DNA of 64,000 bases. Origin: Triops longicaudatus (Eukaryota > Arthropoda > Branchiopoda > Notostraca > Triopsidae). The stretch spans positions 62,001 to 126,000 of the forward strand of contig JAGQDJ010000129.1 of NCBI GenBank assembly GCA_022885665.1. The letters are read 5' to 3'. The notes under the pieces were generated by a model. That model searched no databases. It had not been told where the DNA came from and saw only the letters and a program-made list of their open reading frames with translations. The position numbers were made by a program, and so were the translations under genes. This document shows, piece by piece, positions 54,721-64,000 of the stretch (positions within the stretch are counted from its first letter, which is position 1; every line of letters begins with the position of its first letter).

Positions 54721-57700
54721 AGACTGACTCTGTTCGCGGCAAAATATTTCACTACTCGCAGGTCGTTCTGGTCAAAACCATTCAAAATCGTAGAATTTTT
54801 TGCATAAGACAAGCATTAAGGCTACGGGATACCTTAGCTGGGGAAGACGCAAACGTGTTGATGTCTTTGCAAGCATAATGCATTTTTCCGTTGCATCCGC
54901 ACGCTATCTAGTGTTTTTACGCCACGAAAAAGCAGTTTGGCAAAAAACTATTCAGGTCATAACTCAAAAACTAAGTTTCAGATTGCAACCCTATTCTCTC
55001 TGAAAATAAATAAAAAATAATCTAATAGCTGTCGTGGGCTGATTTTTTAAAAATATTTTTTCCTTCAAAGCTAAAAAATGTGTTCCTCATTTGCAATTTT
55101 TTCGCGCAATGATTTAAGAAAATCACTTTAATAGTCGCGAAATTTCTCGCCGCGAGAGCGTGAAGTCACGGGGGATAAGAGACGTCACACTAAGACATCA
55201 CGTGCCCTCACTGAACCAATAAAAACCGCGATTTTCATGCCCGCACGCGCCGTACAATCCACTTGTTACGTCTACAGCACCACGTGACCGCGCTGAATAT
55301 TTTCTTTTTTCCTGAATTTATTTCTCGTCATTATTTCGCGCGTGATAAAAAGAAACATATCTGGAATCCTATATTTTTTTGGTGTCTATTGCCCTTTGAT
55401 TTGGTAAAAAAATCTATAACAAGCCGCTTTTGTCTGAGAGTAATAGTGACGTTTTTACAAGATTTAATTTAAAAAAAGCATACACTTATGGCACAAATAA
55501 TATAAAAAAGATCGGTTCGAGCAATCAAAATGGCGAAACTAAGTTGATATATTAAATTTACTTCCTAATTTAATGTTATTTTCCTAATTTAATAATGTTT
55601 ACATTTATGGAGCGAATTTCGATTTTCAGAATAAAGACTGATGAAGCAGTTCCTGAAGTTAGTTGAGTTATAATATTTTAAAGGCGATGGAACCGGAGAA
55701 AACAACCTAATGCTTTAAGAAGACATAGGCTTCATAACGATTGATTTGTCTGTTGGGCAGACTAGATCTAAATGACAATTCCCTGTCATTTCATTTTTAG
55801 TTTTCGCAATTTTGGATCGCATTCGTATATACCAATGTAATTTCCCACTCCTCATTCGCGATTTTCCTTATCCTCGGTTTTTCTCGGTAACGGATCTCCC
55901 GCGAGTATGGAGTTTTGACCGTATTATGTGCTACAGTGTTCATTGTATATTTCATTTTTTGTTGTTTTTACCATTCTTACTAGAATAAGGAAATGTTAAT
56001 TTCTGCTACTATGCTTAAATACACTAGCCCTATAGTATACAGCATTTTATTGCTTTGAAAGAAGAACCATGTTTGCCATACGACGTTAATCACATTCTCT
56101 CTTTAATATAATGTATATGTGCTTGATTAGGCAAGCACCCTGTCATGACGAACGTACGATGTATGTAAATTACACGGAGACCGTTATGAAAAATCGCTCA
56201 GGTTCTTCCAGGTTGCAAATCTTAAGCCCTCCTTGTCAGTTGCACGAGACAGGATGGCAAAAGACCGAGCAAAGATATGTGCAAGACAAACGCCAGCAAG
56301 AAAAAATAAGAGTATGTTATATCAAAGAAAATAACAGTGTCATGCCACCCTGTGTACCACGTGACCAAACTGAGAAATCAAGGCTGCGGGCTTCTCAGAG
56401 TTGAACTTCCAATCGTGCAATCATGCTTTTGCATCCTTTTTTGTATTAATTTGGGATACAACTTCTTTTTTCAAACTATATTAGCCGCACAGCTTGCCTA
56501 TTTATACCAGCCCGTAACATTAAGCCCCCCAAAAAATATTAGTTTAACGGAACAGTTTTTATGCAGGTGAAACTGTCGTCCGACATGGGTCAAGCTTATT
56601 TGATCCCTTTATTTTCCTTTCGCATGCCGCATTTTCGTCTCAGGCTCACTTGTCGGCATTGTGCCCGGTTGGGGTACGTACAATAGAGATTGCCTCCTCT
56701 CCGATTAGAAATGCTGGCTGCGTCAAGCGTCTTGGAGGGACCAGCTCATTAGCAACCAAGGCAGCCAATCGGCTTCCAGTAACAGATATTTTACGTATAT
56801 TGAAGAGCTGAAATAGAAGCGATTGGATCATGCGCACCGTCACGAAAGAATTCCTCGGTAAAAATGTGCAATCCGTTAAATGCGCAAAATGTTTCTTTGC
56901 GGTTATGTGGAAGTGAAAATATATTTTCCTTTTATAAAGTGGCGCAGGCCAATGACCCTCGTAGGTGTCGTATATTCGTGCCGTCAACTGGTCACGTCGT
57001 ATGTCGTTCGTTGTTCCTCAATAAATAATAAGTTTTACATTTTTCGCTTAGTTCGTAAAGAAACTGGTAAGTTAAAAAAATCAAACTTCCGCTTCATGGT
57101 AGGCAGCAATAAACGTTTGTGATCACAAAAGAAAGCAAACTATAGGACCATTTATTGCCACTCATAGTGCTAAGCAAAGAAAACCTTTACCGAGCAAGTC
57201 ACAGAAGTCTAATCATACCTGTTGATGCTGATGTACCTTCATTTACGGGAAATGGAGTCGGACTATTCGCTCACAAGCTGGATGTCACCGCGAAGTTTAA
57301 CATGAGCATTACAAAGACGATGCATGAATGAACCCCTACAGTACGCTCATTATATTGATAAACCATGGAGAAACTTAAAATTTTCCTTTCTCGTAATTAA
57401 TAAATGGAAGATTTTCAATTATGCCTACCAGAAATTGTTATACGAATCAAACACGTTCATAGTCACTGCGTGTTTATATACTATTTGTAGTATTTTCTTT
57501 ACTGACATTAAATCTAAAAACGTGAGGTAACAGAGTATACACTGTAATCGTAATGCGGATTTATCAAATTTGCCTATAGAAATGCGCTTCACTTACACAC
57601 CTTTCACGCCTTTTGTTTTTTAAACTTTGCGGTTGAAGTTCACCTTGTAAGGGATTTGCCCGAGTCAGTTCCCCGGTTAATGAAGGTAAATCAGTCTCAA

Positions 57701-60700
57701 AAGGCATAATTAGACTTCCGTGACTTGCTCGGTAAAGGTTCTTTTGCTCAGCACTGTACCAATCCTGGAAAACGTGCGTTCTCTCAAAGCAAACACGAAA
57801 CTCTTCAAGTGATTTTTGACACTATGTATACATTTCAATTGATAGACTACAGAAAACTTCCATATCACATTACTACAGTATAAAAGTTACACTCTACAAA
57901 GGTTAAATTGTAACCTTTGATTCTGGCTGCATTGTAACCTTTATACTGTGACATTACTTTGCTTCTTCTTATATGAAAAAAAGAAAGCTGTGAGACCTGA
58001 AACTTAATGCCTGTAGACTTTACAGGTGCAGGTATACGTCAGGTGACATTTTAAGTGATTTTTCCCTTCTTAGCTATGCGTTTCCTTTCGGAACTTTATT
58101 CTTCTCCGTTTTGGAAAACGTTTACGACTTGATTGCAGCATTTTGTGCTAGGACTTGGCGAACGCTTCAAGGAACATCCGAAAAGAAGAAAAAAGCACCA
58201 TAAAACTTCGCTATCAAGAAAAACATATACCCTTTCTTTCTCTCCATTTTGTATCCTTTTTATTACAAAGAAACCAGGATACTCTTTTCCATCTGCTACT
58301 GAAGAGCGTTGGTACTTCTTTACACGCCAATGGACATTTTTAATTTTAGTACCCAGATTGCTACATTCTGTACATCATACTATCTTTAGCACATCTTCAT
58401 GTAAATATTCAGGTCGTGAAAGCTTTCTTAAGTAGCAGCCGTAGTATCCAGAAATACAGTAGAAAAATTCTTTTTTTCTTTTAACCTTTAGAGTTAAATA
58501 AGAAAAACTAATGTATATATTTGTTATTGTTTTAACTGTTACATAAAAAAAAAATTATTGAAGTGAAACGATGTACGGTAACGAGCAAAGCTCACGCCGA
58601 CGAAAGAAATAAAATAAAAATAAGAAAAATGAATTGCCAATATGTCCGTAAGAAAGAAAAAAAGGAATGAAAGACTATTTTAAGTTTGAAAACCTAGTCA
58701 ACCAATTTTTAGCATGGTCACCGTTTGCTCAACATATCCGGAGATTGTTAATATTTCCTTATTAGGCTTGGTGATTTGCCGTACTCAGGAACAAGGTCAA
58801 ATGATAAAATGCGATGGTTTGGCGAAATAAAAATATAATTGGACACTTCACGATCATTAGTATCAGGATAGAATGATAGAAATTTTGAAATACTCATTTT
58901 TTGTGCAAGGATTAGTAGAAAAAACGCGTATTTCAGTTTTACGCTATGTATAAAGTAAACAATTTTGCAAAATTCTTCATAATGCTAGGTTTTCCTGGGA
59001 ATCAAAAGAAGTGCTGTACGTTTGAAGAAATTAAGCAAAAGTGAGATTATATGAACCATGCCTCCCCAAAATTCCAGCCCCACCCACGAACCAAGATCCT
59101 CGCTACGGCCCTGAAATGAACAGGCTGGGCAGATGCACCTGTTTTGTCCAATATGTTCCGTGATTGCAGAAATGGGACATGGACTCTTCCTCGCAAGCAT
59201 ACGAGTAATTTGAAATTATTTTACTATTATTATATAACTTATATAAATGTTTTCACTGTAAATTATAATGTTTTCACATTATTATATGACCATTTTTTAT
59301 GTTTACAATGTTTTCACTAGTTTTAGTAGCATAATTTTCATAAAATATTGTCACTGCATAGATAATCGCTATTGGGCTGATTCCAAACTTTCTGTTTGGC
59401 TCCCAGTGGTGGAGCTGCCATTGCTCAAACGTTTGTTACACTTTCGTGCTTATCACAGTAAAACTTGAAGAATTTAACATCAAATTATTACATTTTGAGT
59501 AAAAGTAGACGAGTTGCGAATGTGAAAGAAATTTTCAAATCAGTTTAAGGACTCAGAAGTGATATTATAGTCTCAGAGCTCCCAGAGCTTGCATTATTAA
59601 AGGAATCTGTAGCAGAATGAATCAACGTACTGCAAAACGGGGCTAATTCTGAGCACGGGGATTAACATTGAACAGTGTATAGGAATCGGTACGCCGTCTA
59701 CACCTTAGCCACGCAACGCAAAGCAAGAAATAAAGGGTCGCCAGATTCAGCGATAAATAGGCTTTTTTTAGGATACCAAAACCAAGTTTTGTCTTAACAC
59801 ACCTACTGGCAACAAGAAGTTAAGAGACTTCTAGAAGTGTAAGAGACTTTTTGGCACATTTTTTATTTTTCGGATTTTCACTACCGAAAAGTAAAAGCAT
59901 GTTCCAGAAAGTCTCTTTTCCACAAAAGATACTTCAACGACCAGCCTTTTTACTATCTACATCAAAGCGCGGTTGCAACCGTTATGGCTTATGGCTGTTC
60001 CAAGGCTAGCAAGCCCTACCTAGCTAAGGGAGCGAACCAGGCTCAAGGAGGACGCGACTTGCGAAGAAAAACTCAGGAAAATGAACAAAAAAGAAACTTC
60101 AAAATTGTAAAGGCTGTAGAGAGACAAGACTAAAGCATTTTATGAAACCGTAGGACATGCAACCATTAAAGAATGTGTAAAGAAATATAAAGTTTAAGGC
60201 GTTAGTACCTCTTTTTCTGACGATCTCTTTTCTTTAATATTTTGTTATAAAATAACTGAAGTAATTATTTTTGAAAAAAGGATCAAACTTCTTCGGCTGA
60301 TTTACAAGCATAGCTTCGAACCAAAAATTTTCCGCCAACGTGGTATTTCTGAATTTTGTCGAGCAATTCCATGTCCGCGTTCAAGGTTATACCTGTCATG
60401 GGGTAGCTTTGAACACCAATTTTTAATGTGCAATACTCCTAAAATTTTACAGTGAATTCGAAAGTTAAGGGTCTTTGTAATTTCTCGGAACAATCTACAG
60501 AACCTAAGCTTTTTGTTTAGCTTTTAATTAAAAATTAGCTGAAATATACAAGAAACACGAAAATATAAGAACCTTTTCGATTCGGTGTTACCCTGTTTGA
60601 CGATATGGACTCAAACTTTCAATTAATTAAAAGGACAATTATTTTTGAGCGTATGAGACTGCCAGTTGACTCGACAAACCTGTGGAGCAATGAAAACAGT

Positions 60701-63700
60701 GGATCTTCTATCGAATATGGGTTGTGGCCAAATCAAAGCGAAGTTTCTTCCGTTATCATTACAGTGTTTTACTTTGATTTCAGTTTTTAAATCGCATGTT
60801 ATTTAAATATTCGTAGTTCATCAGTTATATGCCAAAATTGTATTTCTTTTTTTTTAATGCTCGCACGTCTCCTCTGATGATATTCATGGGTTTCACGCAA
60901 TTCAGTTTGACCTCGTATTAATGAACGAAGACAGTCTAGAAAGATTGCCTGCATCCTTCGCTAGATGTCCAGTGAAAAACTGATTTCAAAGTGTTAAAAT
61001 GCGGTGGTCTACTTTGCAAGAGAAGTTCACCATATTTCCGATGTAAGACTTAGCAAAGAGTTACTGAGTCCTTTACTCGTATGTTTTGAGAAATTACTAT
61101 AATCGCACACGGCCGTATGTAAATTAGCTGTGATGAAAATCATCGTTGAGAGCGCAGCGAGCGAGTTGTGTAGTTGACTGACTAATTTAAATATTCCTTA
61201 TTCGAACTGACCATACAATAATTTAGAGTTCATTGGGTACGCACTCTGACAGACATGCAAAAAAAATGTAAAACGACGAAAGGCCTAGCTTACTTGTCAG
61301 TGCAAGTGCCTACCAAGGAGATAAAGTCATGGATTCAATTCGTGGAAGCTAGATTGACATGGCAGACCATGATCTTTTCCTTTCTTAAGATTATGACGAC
61401 GTTTAGGTGACTTTAAAATTATCTCCTGCGCAAGATTCATCAAGGGCACTCCTATTTTATGAAAAAATATACTCCAGCTATTGTGGAAAAAATGCGTGAA
61501 AAACGGTCATCATTGAGTTTTTTTTTCAACTTATTTAAATCGCTATTTAGCTCGTGCAGTCATCACGCGCTTCGGAAGGAGGGCGTTTGCAAGAACATGA
61601 CACATGTGGCACGTGGAAGATGAACGTCCCTCACTGCCAGAGGAACTCCTGGAAAAGAGCTAAACACTTCTCTACCCACACACTCACATTTGATGAAGCG
61701 GTTGTTCCTGAAGTTGAATAGCCCAGACTTACTGGGTCTTTCGTTTTTCCTTCAGCCGATGTCACATTAAACATATGTTGCTCTTATTTAAAAGTACAAA
61801 AATCTTGTTACGTATTGGCATTTCCTTGTAAGGCAATAAGAGTTTAATAGTGTAGTGAAGGATGTGAAGTGGGGATTGTTGAACTTGCAGCAAACTGCAG
61901 CCAATGAACTATAGAAATCTTTCAGGTCGCTCTAAAATAGCCTTAATTACCAATACATATTGCTTACTTTACAGACTTAAGCGCGAGAATAGCACTTTTA
62001 ACACTAGAAATTATTTAAATCTGATGTCTCTGCTTTTCGTACATAAATGGAGACATGTTTGTTTATTTGTGTTTAAAACGTCAGACGTCGTATTTGCGAT
62101 TTAATTGTCATATTTGACAGTCGGATAATATTTAAGAAAGGACTACCTTTTACACAAATTAAGTAAACATGGTTCAAATACAAAGCTTACTTTTGCAAAT
62201 GTTTATGGTGGTAAAGTAAATATAACGTGCATTATTTATAAATACGCTTAATTAGATAAGTTACTAGAATAAATTTTGTGTACTTTAATTCAGTGCGATT
62301 TCAGTTATATGTTACGTAACGTGTGTCGTATACAGTAATACAAAATCGTGTATCGGGATAAGGTTGTTGTCAAAAATACGAAAATTTTTGTAAAGAAAAA
62401 ACAGGGTCCAGTTGCATCACTGTTTACCACTACACTACAGTGTTTCCATATGTTTGTTTTGGTTTCAAGTGTCTACAACTTAAAATTTACATAATTTAAT
62501 CTAACCAAATTTGATCTAACTGACCTAACCGAATTCAACCTAATCTAAGTGAACCTATCTAAACATAACATGCTATGAGGCGTAAATAAGAGAAGTACCC
62601 GAGTATCTTTTTTCAGGATAAACAGGTTAAACCCGAATGAGACTTCGCTACAACGGACGACCAAGGGGCTGGAGAACGTGTTCGTCACAGCAGATTGTTT
62701 GTAATAACAAGTATTGGCTTCAATATTTCCTGTTTCCTCGGGACATGTGGACCTTGTACAAAATAGCTCATTATCTGTAATAACCAGTATCCGTTATAAC
62801 GAAATCTTACTATTTTAATTACCGTCAGTAAAGATTATTCTGAGCACACGGTTACTTTGAGCATTTTACGGGGAACCATAGGCGCTGCTCCTCAAATATA
62901 CGACAACATGGAACAAACTAAGTACGGTCAGTTTCAGCGGCGCATAGGCTTTCTTAGAATACCGAAACGGAGGTTCTGTTTTGATACGTTTTCTAGAAAC
63001 AGAAAGTTAAAATTAAGAGACTTTTCTTGGCACACGTTCATTGTCTTCAGTTTTTAACTACCAAAAGACAACTATGAAAGTAAGAGGCTCAGTTCTGTTC
63101 CTAAAATATTGTTTGGATCATTCTTTCTCCCATTCAAATCAAAATACAGTCATAGCCTTTCGCATTTTCGCGAGGTTCAAAGTTACCAGTATACTCTGAC
63201 CCTTTTCCTATCTTATGGCTTACGGCTTTCCCGAGGCTAGCGAAGAAGGGACTGCGTCGGGGAGGACGCGACTTGCAAAGAAAAAAAAACAACAACACCA
63301 AAACTCAGCTTAAACATCAAAACTCCTTTCAGATTGAAAAAAAAATATAAATAAACAAGAGTAAAGGAGCAGCCAAAACCGTAGAAGTGCAACTTAGTGA
63401 ACATGTGGAAAGAAAAACAAGTTGTAAGGCTTGTGTCAATTTAGAAACAAGTTTGGCCCCTTCGTTTCGCTTCAAGTGCAACATTTTTTCATTGTAGTTG
63501 TTTAAAATATCATAGAAGTAGGAATTGAGTGAGTATAATATAAGAGTCGGGAGTGAATGTTCATTAGTTGCTTTAAGCTTCATGCTGAAAATTAATTAGC
63601 ATGCCAACATTTTACAAAAACTAGCAGTAATAACAGGTTAGTCTGAAAAATCAAGATTCGTTATATGTAACAACTTTACTCTTTTATAATCAATGCTCAC

Positions 63701-64000
63701 TACACACTCACTTTGGCTATTGACCTCTAATAAGGTGTGTGATGCTTTGTCGTTGAAAAAAGGAAGATTAAATTGCTTAATGGCTACCATGACGAGCTTT
63801 TGTTACTTTTAGGATTCAAAATTGACGAACGAAAAACTACCTTCGTCATTTAAATTTATAACATTGAAACCTTCTTTGCCGTATGTAATGTCTATTGCAC
63901 ATTTTGCGTCTTGGTTTTCTTTGAGTCCTGGTAGTTGGATCATCACGTTCGATAAGACATGTTGCACTCAGAGGTACTATGCAAATGAGCCTGTTCGCCC

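Overview
The window is nuclear DNA of an animal, most likely an arthropod. Genes are split by spliceosomal introns with animal protein architectures, base composition is AT-rich, and several stretches are rich in TTAGGTT-like motifs. Many introns are very short (57-100 nt). I cannot place it to class; a non-dipteran arthropod (chelicerate, myriapod or crustacean) fits. A 21-base run of N shows it comes from a draft assembly.

Five protein genes were assembled exon by exon. Every junction was checked for reading phase, and every total closes to a whole number of codons. (1) A crossveinless-2/BMPER-type BMP regulator on the + strand has confident exons from 10786 to 27779, and a candidate signal-peptide exon at 6968-7058 that fits in phase. 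(2) MCM4, a replicative helicase subunit, lies on the - strand at 33625-29782: 10 exons, 884 aa, one GC-AG intron. (3) An ABHD4/ABHD5-type alpha/beta hydrolase is on the + strand at 36662-38498: 8 exons, 407 aa, with the Ser nucleophile kept. (4) A GPALPP1-like protein is on the - strand at 39940-38757: 5 exons, about 314 aa. (5) HADHA, the mitochondrial trifunctional protein alpha subunit, is on the + strand at 40532-45755: 12 exons, 763 aa.

Layout: about 7 kb without a recognisable gene; cv-2, spread over about 21 kb by large introns; then a compact gene cluster from 29.8 to 45.8 kb; then an 18 kb gene-poor stretch full of mobile-element debris. cv-2 and MCM4 converge. MCM4 and the ABHD gene diverge about 3 kb apart. 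The ABHD gene and GPALPP1 converge with 258 bp between stop codons. GPALPP1 and HADHA are head to head, 591 bp apart at their start codons, and probably share a promoter region. The genes do not form a pathway; two act in lipid metabolism (ABHD4/5, HADHA) and the others in DNA replication, BMP signalling and a nuclear function.

Mobile elements seen directly: four non-autonomous hAT-like elements with matching terminal inverted repeats (three with intact 8-bp target duplications), a lone hAT-like end, a foldback family with three copies, another foldback inside a HADHA intron, a dispersed repeat present twice near the right end, and TTAGGTT-rich hairpins. Two or three degraded coding-like remnants on the - strand could not be identified. 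I found no tRNA, rRNA, CRISPR array or novel multi-gene system.
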